DNA of 38,627 nucleotides from Phialocephala subalpina (GCA_900073065.1 FJOG01000010.1:1558995-1597621), one strand, 5' to 3'; shown: positions 1 to 12,923, counted from the stretch's first letter. A program made the numbers and translations. Notes: generated by a model not told the origin, from the letters alone.

Positions 1-198
1 AAAAGATACTCGAGTATTGAGCCAGGACTTCGCCGCCCTGGGCGCAAGGCTGTCCTAACCACCGCTGTTCGCTGGCCGTTGCCCCGCTCGACCTTGAGTA
101 CAAGTGCTCCGCCAAGAAACTGTCGAAAACTGGACCTACAAACGAAGGATTAACACTAGCGCATCTCAAATCAACGGGCATTATCTTTGACATAACAA

Positions 199-3100
199 AT
201 GGCATCTTCTAATTTGTGAGGTTCGCCAGGTTGTCTTCAGCTGTTGCTTATTCCTTTTTAGCCCTGGATCTCATAAACGAACTCGGAAACCCCGAGATTC
301 TGCAACCAACAAACAACACGACCTAGAACTCGAACAAAGATGTAAAGACCACATCATGTCCCTTCGGCTCTCTGCCGAAGAGGAAATGCTTGATGTTGAA
401 AGCTTTAATGGAGTTGATTGGCTCAAAGAGGTAGAAGCTACCGTACCCGCTGGATCGACCAGTCTGAATTGTACTAAGCAAGAACATAGGAGGCTCCATG
501 GCCGCCAGATGTACAACGACGAGTCCACCGATATATGCACGAGAAGAATCTGTACGAAGTCAGCAACCCGGACGACCCCGCTTTCGTGGATTTGGTAGAA
601 TTGGTAAAATCCCAGGCCAGGGTACCAAATACTAGGAACTGGGAGCAAAAGGTCCCTGACAAGTGCAGGGGCTTGATAAATACATCAACGAGGACCTGGA
701 AATGGGATGGGTTGCTAGTCACTCGCAACAATTTGACAAGGAAGACCGAAGTTTTCCAATATCTTTGGGACTGTGCAATTCAAGCAGCTCAGGTGAGCTA
801 TTTGGCAGCGCAGTCCATCGACCGAACTTTCCCAAGAGGTGAACCAGGGAACACAGCCAGGTTGGTTGATTTTGATTCAATGACCGGAACTGGATGGAGT
901 CCGGAGGATAGCCATTCTAAAAAGGTCTTGATTTATCCTCCTATCAATATGAGATCATGCTGATTCATTTTCAACAGAGAAGTGCTGAAAGCATGCAACA
1001 ATCTCGGTCATCAAGTTCTGCTAAACGACCACGTGTGGAGCAACCGAATGTACGAAACGATGGTGAGGGCGATTCTATTGATGGTGACTGCGATGTTTTC
1101 GTTGTAACCAGTCCTGAAAGAGATTTGGCGGATGAAAATACAAGAAACATGACCGCAGTTTCAGCTGCTGCTCCTTCAGGTGATCGTCATCATACGGATA
1201 GAAATATCCCCACGACATTGTGGAATGGGTCGCAGTCTACTGTTATGACAGCACGAGAAGCACTCTTGGCGCTTAGTCCAGCGGATGAAGGCAAAGGATC
1301 TCTCCGGGAAGGTACACAGCTTTCGCAAAAGGAGATGAGTCCAGACTTTGCCACAGAACCCACCGGGGATCTAGCACCTGCTGGGTGTTGTTCTATCCAT
1401 GAGGACTATCGGACTAACGCCACAAGCTGGAGCCCGAGCCACCCCAACCCAATACCTGCTGTTCAACCTGCAGCTACTATTGACTGTCTCGACCAAGCAG
1501 CATCACTTAAGCCCATGGCAGGCCCGAATACGAATCAAAGTGATAGTTCCTCCAGGGTGTATCTCCCCTCAGGTGGTCAAACAACCAACAGGGACGTCAT
1601 GAATACGTCCCCCAATCCTGTCGGCACTAATGGACCTGTGATTTCGTCCTCTAAACCCTACGAAGCAGAGAACAACCTTCACAATTCGAACTCGATCTCT
1701 CGAATCATTAATCCTTCACTAGATAATGCGCCAGAAACCAGCCAGGCTGAAACAAGATATTATTCCTTGACAGCTCAAATTTCAGGTCAGGTATCTCAGA
1801 CTTTGAGCCCGCCGAACCACCAGCCACCATTTGCCGACAGAGTTCAATCCAATCCTTCAAGCCAGTCTGATGATGGGATAAGTAGTCCCGGCGACTCGGA
1901 TAGTGTCTCGGAGAATTGGGATTCACCAGCACCTTCGGAGAACTCTGAATCGTCCAACTACTCGGACAGAGTTGTAAACGCACCTCACCTTGCGGCAAAT
2001 CCTCAAAATTCATCCCAAAACGGCGGTGACAGTCAGCTTCCTTTTGAACGACGGTTCAGCCAGTCCTTCAACACAACCGAGACTACCGCACAGCAACCTC
2101 CACTCCTTAGAACCGACCAAGATCGAAACACCCAATCAACAAGACTCGGACCTCCAGGGCCACCGCCTCTACCAGGACTTCCCCCTATCTCTCCTCAAAG
2201 GTCGTCCGCCCCTCCACCACCTCTCCCTGTCTCTCCTGAAAATCGATGGTCAAATGGCCCTCCACCAGTTCCACCACGTGCTCCATATCAAAACCTAGGT
2301 CCACCGCCTCCCCCTGTCTCTTGTCAAAATGTATGGCTAAATGGCCCTCCTCCACCACCCCCTCCACGCCCTTCAGATCCAAATCAAGGTCCACCACCTC
2401 CACCTATCTTTCAAAATGGGTGGCCAAATGGCCCTCCGTCACCCCCTCGACGTGCTTTCAATCAAAACCAGGGTCCACCAGGACCTCCCCCTATCTCTCC
2501 TCAAAGGTCGTCCGCCCCTCCACCACCTCCTCCTGGATGGCCAAATGGCCCTTCGCTACCTTTTCAACGTGCTTTCAATCAAAGTCAGGGTCCACCAGAA
2601 CCTCCCCCTATTTCTCCTCAAAATCAAAGGTCGTCTGCCCCTCCGCCACCACCTCCACCCATCTCTCAAAACGCCCGGCCAAATGGTCCTCCACCACCCC
2701 CTCCACGAGCTTTATATCAAAGTCAGCGTCCACCATCTCCATTTATAATTCATCAATATCAAGGGCCACCTGGCAAACCTCCAGTTCAATGTCAAAATCC
2801 TCCTCCACCCCCTGCTCAAGGTCCGTCATCGCCTTTAGCCGCATCAACGCAATATCAAAGTCCTTACCGTACGAATGCTTCAAATTCAGTTGCAGGGCCT
2901 CCACCCCATCAATTTCAAAGTTTAGGTCAGCAACAACCATCTTTATCTCCTTGGTATTCAGCGCAACACATAGGCCAGCCACCTCCCGCTCCATCGCAGA
3001 ATCAGCCGGTGGGTCCGCCGTTTAGTGAATTTGGTTCAGCATCTGGAATAACATTCCCTGATTCTACACCCCCTCCAGCCGGTCCAACAAGCGCAATGGT

Positions 3101-4265
3101 GTGGAAGAAGTACAATGAGATGGTCTTCATTCACGTTCCGATCAGTGTACAAACTGATGCGAATCTGATCAATACCGGACCTAGGGCACACACAACTCAC
3201 AGGTTCCCTGCAGGAGACGTGCTTAAGCAGACGGTCGTGGAACTTTTCCAATGGATTTCTGGTCTTTTGAATACTGCCCTACCTTCACAATTGGTCTTTA
3301 AGTTTATAAACGTTCAGCCAAACTTGGAGAGGAGAATAGTTCTCTGCCAAGGAGATTCAAAGTTATTTGAGACTGTGAAAACTATAGCGTGGGAGCTCTT
3401 CAGAGAAATCGCGAGTCTGGATCCAGCAGTCGCCAATGTCGCAATTCTGATCATGCCTGTATTTTCGGCAGCCTTTGGAAGCAGCCGCGAAAACATGCAG
3501 CAGCAACCACAACAATTGCACTCCGCGAACACAGCCTCGACCATTCCGTCTGATCAACCATCTTATCTACCTTTGCCGAATCAAAGCGGTTCTAGCATTG
3601 CATCTGACTCTGCTCGTCGCCCGTCCACAACTATATCTGGAGGTCCACCTCCATTTGGCCCACCTCCACAATCTCAGAGTAGTTTCTTCGGGTTGCCGGC
3701 ACCTGATACGATCAACTCCCACGGAGGACCCCCAAAGTCGGCATCCAGTTCAATGCCAATTCCCCACAAGAGAACAACACCAGAAAGAAGCGTCCCTAAT
3801 TACAATAATAACATTGTAGAGGCCCATGCCCCACCGAATCCGAATGCTCAATGCCAGTCACAACAACCAGCCCAAGTTCCTGCTCCCAACAGCACCAAAA
3901 CCGACAACAACCATTCCACCGCTAAGGTCGTAGTCCGCATCCAGATCGACGGGCACGGCAGGCTCAGTCGCAGCTACGACAAATCCACATTGAACACCCG
4001 TGTCACCAGTGCGAGATTCTTCGCATGGTTTGCGCAAGAGACGGGCCATACGTGCTCCGGCAAGTTACGATTTGACTTCAAGGATGCACTACCTGCCAAA
4101 TGCAGCGTTATTGAGGCGGGTAACGACGATCATTTCGATTTGATGGTTTGTGATATCAAAAGGAAGTTTGAGCGTGCGAAGAACTTTGCGCCTGATTTGA
4201 ATGAGTTTTGCGTCGTGGTTACTGATCCCCTGTGGGATTCTGGCGATGAGGATGATGATGAGTAG
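199..4265 (+). CDS. Large proline-rich protein of unknown function with duplicated C-terminal domain
   Basis: I recognise no family. The model has four exons: 199-215, 262-430, 490-792 and 978-4265, giving 1258 aa. The introns are 46, 59 and 185 nt; the second has TACTAAG before its TAG acceptor and the third ends GCTGATTCATTTTCAACAG. All junctions keep frame, and the 17-nt first exon starts at an ATG in AACAAATGG context. Residues 1-163 form a charged N-terminal region, probably folded (WLKE, PWPPDV, WKWDG). Residues about 164-550 are Ser/Asn/Gln-rich and look disordered. Residues about 553-868 are a polyproline array with runs of up to eight prolines. Residues about 870-990 and 1145-1258 look like two related domains: beta-strand, RF or ARF, FxW helix, S/K-L-x-F-x-F strand, then a long helix. 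The protein ends in an acidic GDEDDDE tail. Polyproline could bind profilin, SH3 or WW partners, but that is inference. The first intron and tiny first exon are the least certain part. Confidence 0.75.
2145..2745 (+). repeat. Polyproline-encoding imperfect tandem repeats
   Basis: Inside the large proline-rich gene, imperfect units of roughly 60-110 bp repeat. Each encodes a pattern like NGPPPPPPRA, then YQNxGPPPPPIS, then Q. One stretch of about 43 bp is identical at 2181-2223 and 2487-2529, an offset of 306 bp, which is a multiple of three, so copy-number change would keep the frame. The units keep an NGP..P element and an NQGPP/SQGPP element between proline runs. This suggests unit-by-unit expansion rather than simple slippage of CCA/CCT. 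Confidence 0.8.
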
Positions 4266-7198
4266 AACATAGGAACCCGCTGATAGAGAGGAGAATTTGC
4301 TTGCAATTTTGTGGAGGTTGCTATCATCGATAATAGGTTGGAGAGGGATATGCAGATCTCAGTAGATGAGCATAACCAAAGAAGGAAGGGTGCACGGGGT
4401 AGTGAAGGGTATATTTCGTAACCAAGTTGCAGTTTTTCTAAGTAGGGGTAGGGTAATTCGGGTATCTAAGGAATTGTGGTTGGTTTATCAATTCATTTTG
4501 AGGTCGAGGACTCTCAACAGACTGTCTTTCTTTTCAATACAGGTAAAACAGCAACTCCGTAAGCGAAGGTCCATCCTCAAAGTGTGCGCTCTAAGCTCAA
4601 AGCGGCAGTGTGACTACTTTCATGTTCATAGTCCCTTCTTCATCACCTTGGGCTGCATGGTTTTCTTGGGTCCGACCCTCAAGGAGTCAATGCTCGAGAG
4701 AGTCTAGAATCCACTATAGACCCATCTGGATGATTTCAGCTTTATGATGCTAATAAGACCCTAAAATATTTCTTGTGGTAGACCTCCGAAGCGATGTGCA
4801 ATTTGAGGGTGAGGGGTCGCTGTGTTGAGGGACTAGAATCTGGAGCATAAGGCACGTGTCGAGGGATTCCGTCAGTCTTTTGCAGATCGTTCTGCAGATT
4901 CGTGATGTGTTCGTGGCTATCCACCTCTGAAATGTCCATGTCATGAACTATAGTAGTGATTGAGCTTTATGGTAAACAGCTGTCTATTCATCTCCCTTTG
5001 TCAAGTGTTTGTTCTCCGCATATTCGCATTGCCTGTGCCATCACTTGATAGTTTACTGTCCTTTCAAGTAGATGTTTTGTTTCTTTCCGTTGAATCAATC
5101 TGCCCTATGTATATTACCTTGAATATTAATATTGATCTGCAAAAGATGATTTGCCCCAAAAAAGTCCACACCAGCACTTTGAGAGTAGAGCGTGAATAGA
5201 AAACTTCACATATCGGATTGATACCGCACATCCGACTCTCTTGACCTCGGAACATTTTGCGTGAAAGCGGCTTCCAATGTGGAACCGATGAAGAATCGAG
5301 GTCGACGAACACCCGATAAGCGACAGCTAAGGTTCGGCTAAAACATGCTCGGACGATGGAAAAGGGGGGCCACTCGGCAAGGAAATTTATAGTTTCGCGC
5401 TGGATCGTTTTCATACTACCTTTTCAACATGATGAATAGACAGAGACTGTGTAGTAATGATTTTTCTTTTGCCATTATTCAATCATCCCGCGGGCAGGTT
5501 TCAGCCTCATATGCTGTGCTTTTCTGTTCTAATTGGCTTGTTTACGACCTCGTTTAATCCCGCGCCGAATGGAGGTACACTCGGGACGGGACAGAATGAA
5601 CAAATAAACTTTCTGCCCTGTGTTACCTCGTTCAATGATTTGATGGAACTTGTCCAACTAGCAAGGCATGGCAGATCAAAGCCTTGTAGTTCAAAAGATC
5701 CATGTGGATTGACGTGCCACAGGTGGGCATGGCGTTCTGCATGCGGCTTCGGAATCAACTCCGTACATGACCAAGCTGCGATCATGACGCCTAACATCCG
5801 AAAATGAGGCTGGCTGCCAGTGATTGGGCTGAAAAGTCCAGGGGCTCTTCCAGAGTGTTTTATCAATTCATGTCCCTGTCTTTTAGCTTCAAACGCCCCC
5901 TCAACGCTGCTATTCTGACTGTGGATCCCATTAGGTGGACACGCTTTCTTGACCACGCTATGAATTTTCCTGGAAACGATAAAGTGTCGCCATGAACCCA
6001 TCTCGATTGATTCATAAGATAGCCTACTTGATCATACTTGAGCACGGGTTTTATGTCTGGTATCTAATTTTCAAAGCATTTAAAACTGATAACCTTATCA
6101 AACTGATATCAAAATTACAAGCCCTTGTATCACTCAGAAGCATACGAAGCATGCCTTTGGCTTCGATGAACATCGTATACAGTACGAAAGAGTCTCATTT
6201 CCCTCGCATCAAGGTTCAACATCAAAGCGAATTGCATCTGCCGAGCAAGTGATCGGGGTTATTGTGACCCGTCAAATTTAGTTCACGGAGCTTTAAGAGC
6301 GGGATGAAGTCAAAATTTGAGATCTCTGATGCGGAGAAGCTCACTTGCTAGAAATAAAGTTCCGCGGAAACCGGCCTGCTTATGGTGAGAGCCTCTTGCC
6401 AAGGGCAGGCACTTAACGAGGGGTAACGCTGCGTGTGCAAGAGATGCACGACCTGTTACACACTGCACACGGCATGAAGAGAGAGTGGCGGTTGATAGGA
6501 TCTCTTCCCTCTTCCCCTCGAGCCTATTAATCTACAGGGTGAATTATGTGCTTAATATAATTTCATTTTTCTTGTCTTCAAAGCATTGTTGTGGTTCCAA
6601 AGATCTGCCCTCCCCCTTGTCGCTAAAGACCAGTCTGGGCCCAGGCACCGGGACAGAAGCCAAGCCCCCAAATCTACGTCATAGGGGTTCCGCCCACTGT
6701 TCGGCGCCTGTGCAAGCCTGTTCGCGCCCGCACCAAACCCTAATTGGGGTGGAATGGGCCACTGTACTACACCAGATCCTCGCCAGTATGACCGCACTGA
6801 CGGCCTGGGACCCTAGAACTCTTCTGGGTCTATTAACGGCTGTGGAGCCGAAGGAACTTATCGTCACCACCAGTGCCGATCTTGTTGGCTGAGATGTGCG
6901 ACCCAGCGGTCCCGGCGCTGAACGGGGTGAAGGAAAGTCCCGCTATTGCTGGGTGAAGTTTTTCGGCCGTGCGACTTGTGTGAAGCAGACCTCGCGATAT
7001 ACTTGTGCCTCTGAATCGTGTTTGCATCGACCAGCGTGGAGACGTCGCTGATGTGGCAGGGACATGAGTAAGTGGACAACGAGGCTACGATGATAAATAT
7101 TTGCTTGCGGACAGTAAATTCATCCTATGCCGAGTGCTGCAACAGATTGAGGCTAACCATGTCGCTATTTACAGCTTCCTGTTCCCAACGCGAGCACG
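4266..7198. other. Intergenic region without a supported gene
   Basis: About 2.9 kb lies between the proline-rich gene and the histidine kinase. The open frames here are short, overlap on both strands and have no recognisable domain or fungal splice framework. The part at 6595-6960 is noticeably GC-richer than its flanks. The right end probably holds the histidine kinase promoter and leader. I see no tRNA or rRNA. Confidence 0.6.
7068..7174 (+). other. Probable 5'UTR intron of the histidine kinase gene
   Basis: GTAAGT at 7068 and a strong 3' end (GCTAACC branch point, then ATTTACAG ending at 7174) bracket 107 nt just upstream of the kinase ATG at 7199. The kinase frame has a TAA at 7154-7156 inside this interval, and the codon before the donor is TGA in that frame. 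The intron therefore does not extend the protein and would be a leader intron. This is inferred from splice signals only. Confidence 0.45.
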
Positions 7199-10100
7199 AT
7201 GCAAGCCCAGAGTGGCTCTGCATCCCATGCCGGAATCGACCTGCAGCTTGCTATCCTTCGAAGCGTCCCTACGCCAATACTAGTACTATCACCTCAGCGC
7301 GTGATCGTCTTCGCGAACAGAGCTGGACAGAGAATTCTTGGAAGTCCTGACCCCATTCAATCCCCTGGACGTGGAATCACTAGCAAAACACCCTCGGAAG
7401 TGGGCATCAAGCTGTTGTACAACCGAGTATGGGATGTGGTACTGGATAAATTCCTTTCCGGGGAGAAGAGAGCAAGATCTGAGGGAGAAGGGACTTCGAA
7501 TGAGGGGTTGGTTCATGAGGTGGACGCCGTGATTACCGGTCCCCATCTGAAGTTCGAGGAGAAATATTTTCGCATCCTGATTGCGGGGATAGAGGGGGAA
7601 GATGGTATCCAGATTGTGCTTTCGCTAGAGAAATCGCCCCACGTCGAGAAGAAGTTGATACCCAGGATGCGTGAGGAACTCCCCCCTCGAGAAGGTGAAT
7701 TTTCTGTCAGACCTCGTGATCCAACTCATGACTCCCCAACAGAAGGATTTAGAGATATTGCTAGGATCAAGAGAGCGGTGTTCGACAGCAGCGAAGTGGT
7801 GGGGTTCATCCTCAGCGTGGACGAGAAGTTCTATCTCACAAACAAGAAAACGAGAGAGGTGCTTGGAGATGTTATGGGAGGTGCGGAAGGATGTGATGGG
7901 TTATCTCTTCGAGACCGATTGGAGATTTGGGACGAGAACTTTACCAGACAACTGCAACCATCGGAGTTCCCGGGAATGAAACTGGTGAGAGCGAAACAGC
8001 CCTTCACGGACTACAGATGTGGATTCACACATGCCATCACTGGGGAAAAGATTATCATGAATGTCAATGGGGAATGTCTGTATGATGATGATACTGGTGA
8101 GTTCTTGGGTGGCATCTGTTGGTGTAGAGATCTCCAAGAATTCTCAGACTTCCTCGTCGAGCAGCAAAAGCGGAGGATAGAGAGTTACGAAACAACTTGC
8201 AACCTGATGCCGCATCTGGTATGGACGACGACTAGTGAAGGATACTGTGACTGGTTCTCCGAGCGTGTAGGTTTTTCGAATGGTCCCAGAGTTTTGCTTC
8301 GCTATACTAACCACAGTCCAGTGGTATCAGTTCACGGGCATGACGAGAGAAGAATCCATAGGTCAAGGATTTTCGCAGGCTATCCACCCAGAGGATTTCC
8401 CTAAGCTGATGCAGAAATGGGAGTATCACAGAGAGGAAGGAAACGAATGCGAGGTTGAGATTCGATATCGAAGGCATGACGGTGTCTTCAAGTGGATGCT
8501 GGCCCGCGCATGTCCTCTTCGAGGCGACGATGGCAAGATCCTGAAGTGGTACGGGACGAATACGGATATTCACGACCTGGTCATGGCACGCATTGAGGCT
8601 GCAAGAAACAAGCTACAGATGCTGACAGTGCTTGCGCATGCAGAGGTCAATCTTTTCTCTATCAACAAGGACAGAATCATCACGATGGCCGAAGGAGGTA
8701 TGCTTTGGGACTCGGAGGCAGAGGAATATGACGTCCACACCAAAAGCTCTCTACTTGGCAGAGATGCTATCGAGGTTGCACAGAACACCCAACCAGGAGG
8801 GGTACCCGGTATGCCAGTTGCCATCGTGTTAGGGGACAACGACTGATGGCTACTAGGATATGAGAAGAACGTTCTTGATGTGCTATCTGGAAAGGTTGGC
8901 GTAGCTCAGTCTGAAGACACAATTGGAGAAAAGACATTCCGGACTCGTGTCGTTGCTGACCTCGAACACAACCCAGCGGACGGCGGCAAAGAACCACAAG
9001 TCATAGGTGTATTGGGACTGACCATTGATATAACAGATATGAAAGCACGAGCTGCTCTTGAAGTTGTCAACACTCGATTGATGGTCGAAGAACAGGCTGC
9101 CAAGGACTCGAACAAGATGAAGAGCCAATTTCTTGCAAACGTAGGTCTAGCCAAGTCTCACCTGGAGCTCCACTGATTGTTTATTAGATGTCTCACGAAA
9201 TGAGGACGCCTACTGCTGTAAGTCTTCTTCGAACCCCTGTGCACGATCAGCTTCTGACAAGACAAAAGGGAGTTATTGGAATGGCTGAGCTGCTCGGCGA
9301 GGATCCAACGCTCACAGCAGAACAACGAGAATATGTCAACAGCATCCAATTGTCAGCAAAAGCACTACTCACCATCGTCAACGACATTCTAGACTTTTCC
9401 AAGATCGAAAGCGGACGCCTAGACATTGAGGAAGTACCCTTTAACCTCTCACACGTCGTCGGCGAACTCTGCAAGCTCTTGGGAATGTTTGCACAACAGA
9501 AAGGCCTTGAGTTTATGTACGAGAATACCATGGACGAGAATTTGGAAGTTCTAGGCGATCCGGGGCGCACGAGGCAGGTGCTGTCAAACCTGCTCACCAA
9601 TGCTTTGAAGTTCACGAAGGAGGGCGGCGTTAAGCTGGCTGTCACGTCGACTTCCTTGGACGCGAGCACTGATGAGGCTGTTAAAGTGCAATTCATAATC
9701 GAAGACACAGGGATCGGGATCGAAAAGGATGTTCTCGATAAGCTGTTCCAGCCATTCAGTCAAGGTGACTCTTCTACAGCCCGCCTCTATGGTGGAACAG
9801 GCCTTGGCCTTACCATCTCCAAGAATGTGAGCTTGAATGAGTACACCTTGATAGAATCGAACTGACAGCGTCCTAGCTCGCAAGTCTCATGAACGGTTCA
9901 ATAGAACTTGAGTCATCCCCGAATGAAGGCAGCAAAGCAACCTTCATCGTCCCACTCAAAGTCTCCTCTTGGTGCCGCAACCCACGACTCGAGAGTTTGT
10001 CATCATCACCAAACCTCGGTTTCCATTCCGGCACCGCAACGTGGACACAACCTCTCGCTCAACATTCAATCAATCAAGATCTTCTCGATCAACAAATTTC

Positions 10101-10937
10101 CGCCAGCGTAACGACAAGCTTCCCATCCCTTGCGCAAACTTCTTCGTCCCGACATGCTTCATTGGACATTACTTCCAACCTCTCTTCACTCTCTTCACGG
10201 CATCATTCACTAGACCAGACATTTAACCTCCAGATCGGCTCCCTCACGCCAGAGCAAAGGCGTAAATTCCACGTTCTCGTCGTCGAGGATAAGTACGTCA
10301 CATCTTTCTTCTCCGGCTTCTCCTACCATTCTATCGCATCCTTCCCCTCTCTGCCTTCCTCCTTTCTAATCACTGACAAAATTCCAGTCCAATCAACCAA
10401 ACCATCGCCATCAAAAACATTCGTAAACTAGGCTTCCCAGTAACAGCAGTCTGGAACGGCCGCGAAGCCCTCTCCTATCTCCTCTCTCCCTCACCAACCC
10501 AACCCCGACCCCAAATAATACTGATGGATGTCCAAATGCCGGTTATGGATGGGTATGAAGCGACACGCATCTTGAGGACGAACAAAGATTACGCTATCGC
10601 TGTCGATAGAAACATTGTTCCCGACAGTGGGAAGGATTTGTCGAGTGGAATACCTGCTGATGTTCCACTTCCTCTGAGTCCTAGGAGTCCAGCGGCTTCA
10701 ATAGTTTCGAGACTGGCTGACGCTGAAGCAGGGAGGGAGAAAGAGAAAGAGGAGAGGGAAAGAAAAGGAGATTTGTTGAGAGATATACCCGTCATCGCAA
10801 TGACAGCCAGTGCGATCCAAGGCGACCGCGAAAAATGCCACGAAGCAGGAATGGACGACTACCTCGCCAAACCAGTCGAGCGATCCAGCTTGGAAGAGAT
10901 GCTCGTCAAATGGGCTGGCAGGAAACGTGGTGGATGA
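7199..10937 (+). CDS. Multi-PAS hybrid histidine kinase
   Basis: Seven exons (7199-8266, 8322-8808, 8857-9140, 9188-9217, 9269-9826, 9877-10292, 10388-10937) give 1130 aa. The protein is a two-component phosphorelay sensor that should autophosphorylate, pass phosphate to its own receiver, and then act through an HPt protein of the YPD1 type. Four PAS-like segments lie at about residues 15-120, 190-330, 335-455 and 455-590. The third is typical PAS_3 (DWFSERWYQFTGM, then WYGTNTDIHD). The H-box is MSHEMRTP with His616. The ATPase has an N-box near 730-738 (LLTNALKFT), G1 DTGIG at 769-773 and G2 GGTGLGL at 798-804. The receiver has VVEDN at 944-948, phospho-acceptor Asp995 in MDVQMPVMDG, Thr1087 and Lys1109 in DYLAKP. 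No membrane segment or signal peptide is seen, so it should be cytosolic. About 60 low-complexity residues (about 1014-1078) are inserted in the receiver. I could not assign the fungal HHK group. Introns are 47-95 nt; 9218-9268 is 51 nt, in frame and stop-free. Confidence 0.95.
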
Positions 10938-11105
10938 GGAAGATTGTATGAGGGGTAATGTGTAATGATATGCTCCGGCTGTACCATATTCTGTTCGGCT
11001 GTGAATCGGTGTATCCAAGCTGGCTGCTGGCGTCTGGCCGGGACCTCTTGTTCTAGAAATGACACATTGATCAAAGAGATTCATTCAATTGATGCTGTCT
11101 GACAA

Positions 11106-12914
11106 TCAGAGTTCCGACTCGGGCTCTTCATCAGCACAATCATCCCCACTCCCACTATCCTCAGTCGCAACAATCGTCATCAAATCCTGCGTCTTTGGTC
11201 CAGTATAGTACTTCCTAGCACCCACCCACCACCACACCAAGCTAAATACGGCAATGAAAGCTCCAACCACAATAGCATAATTCATGTTTGTCGCAGTCAC
11301 TGGCCTCATCGTAGGGAACAGCAACAAGATACTGATGAAGAAAACCCAAGTACAAGTCACGAAATTCAGCGGCTTCTGCCAAATTCCCAACGTGTAAGGA
11401 CCAGGGCGGAACTCGATGCGAGAAGCGTAGACGTTGCGTGCTAGAATGACGGTTGCATATGATAGATCGAGAGCTGGTGCCGTGATGTTGAAGATGGCGA
11501 CGATGGTCAAAGTGGACCCAATTCCAATGAGGTTCAAAGCGCAGGAGAAAGCGACGATGAGCCATACGGCGTTGACTGGTGTTTTTGTCTTCGGATTGAC
11601 CTTCGAGAAGAAAGAGGAGAATGGGAGAGCGCGGTCTCGGGAGAAGGCGTACGCCATGCGTGTATCTGCCAACATTGCGGAGCAGCCGGTGAAGAATTGG
11701 ACGAGGATGACGAAGAACCACATCACGGTCCCTCCGACCTGACCTCCTGCATTCAGAAAGATTTGAGCAGCGGGTAGACCAGTTGGAGAGGCGATGATGG
11801 CGTCTAGGTCTGTGGTGCAGAAGCAGAACGTGATAGTGAGAAGCCAGCCTAGGATGCCTGAAATGGTGACCGCGTGACGGATGGCTTGAGGACCACGGAT
11901 TGCGGCATCGTGAGTCTCCTCAGACATGTGAGTTGTACCATCATAGTCCGTCATGGTCCAAGCTACGGACAGAAAAGAGAGGAAGAAAGAAAAGAGTGTT
12001 CCCCAACCAGAGCCATCGGTGAAGGTGGTGAAGACCCACTTGAACGATTGTTTGTTGGGAGTGAGGACCAGGAGAGCGATACAAATGGCAAGGGATGCTA
12101 GGATGTTAATGGGTGCGAACCAGATGACGATCTCGTGTAATTGTTTGGTAGTGAGGGAGCAAATGATGCCGAAGATGATCAGGAGTGCAATTGATAGAAG
12201 CACGATCTGCAAAGCGGTGCTTCGAAGTTTTAGTAGGCGATCATCTTTTGATGGCGCAAAAACTCACGGAGAATAAGCATACGATGTTCCGTCAAAAGCA
12301 GAGTTCATGCTCGCAGTCGCCAATATCATCTGCGCGACAGTGTATGCGACACTTGCCACGCCAGCTGTTTGACCTAGTAGATTGCACCATCCTATAATCC
12401 AGGACCAGATCGCAGCGTGCTCGGGAGGAACCACGTTCTTGGTGACAAAGTACATCCCGCCCGCGGTAGGGTAAGCTGAGACAAGCTCAGCAACTAAGGG
12501 AAGTTAGAACAGACTTCCATGTGCTGGAGGTATTTTTCCCATACCCGATGCTGAAATGCACGATGCCATCACAGATCCCACAAACCATGCCCACACAGAC
12601 GCAGCTGGACCTCCTAGACTCAATGGACTACCGAAAGTGGCAGGGACAGACCCAAGCACACCGAGGACTGAAATGGCGTATGATAGTGTGGACCATTTTG
12701 TGAAATGTCGGGTCAGATCCTGGGCTTTCGTTAGACAATGACATCCATGTGAGACTGGGGTATTATTTACTTGTGTATATCCAATTTGAGCAAGCAAGCG
12801 CTCATCATCGTCTTCGATGGTAGCCATACTATTGGCTTGTCTTCTTGACTTCTTGTCAGGTGACGCTGGAATGATAGTCGCAGATGGCGATTCCTTCTCG
12901 TCTAAAGACGCCAT
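11106..12914 (-). CDS. UGA4-type amino-acid/GABA permease (APC superfamily)
   Basis: Four exons on the minus strand (12914-12771, 12719-12545, 12493-12268, 12219-11106) give 552 aa, normal for fungal ACT-family permeases. The introns are 51, 51 and 48 nt with good branch points. The start is the ATG at 12914; the frame is open a little further but without an ATG. After an acidic cytosolic N-terminus, the family hallmark DLTRHFTKWSTLSYAISVLG leads into the first membrane helix, followed by VAELVSAYPTAGGMYFVTKN. About twelve hydrophobic segments follow, then a tail rich in Asp and Glu. Relatives import GABA, polyamines, choline or other amino acids at the plasma membrane or vacuole, and the substrate cannot be read here. 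It is convergent with the kinase gene (168 nt apart) and shares orientation with the downstream oxidase. HGATAR sites lie just upstream of the ATG. Confidence 0.93.
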
Positions 12915-12923
12915 AGTGAGCAA

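Noticed and set aside
271..648. 125-aa minus-strand open frame
   Set aside because: Antisense to the well-supported first exons of the proline-rich gene and without any domain.
5457..6001. Open frames on both strands in the 4.3-7.2 kb gap
   Set aside because: They overlap each other, have no splice framework or recognisable motif, and read as chance openings.
6901..6954. ACCCAGC...GCTGGGT hairpin as a possible structured RNA
   Set aside because: Only a 7-bp stem with a long unstructured loop; not enough for an RNA gene call.
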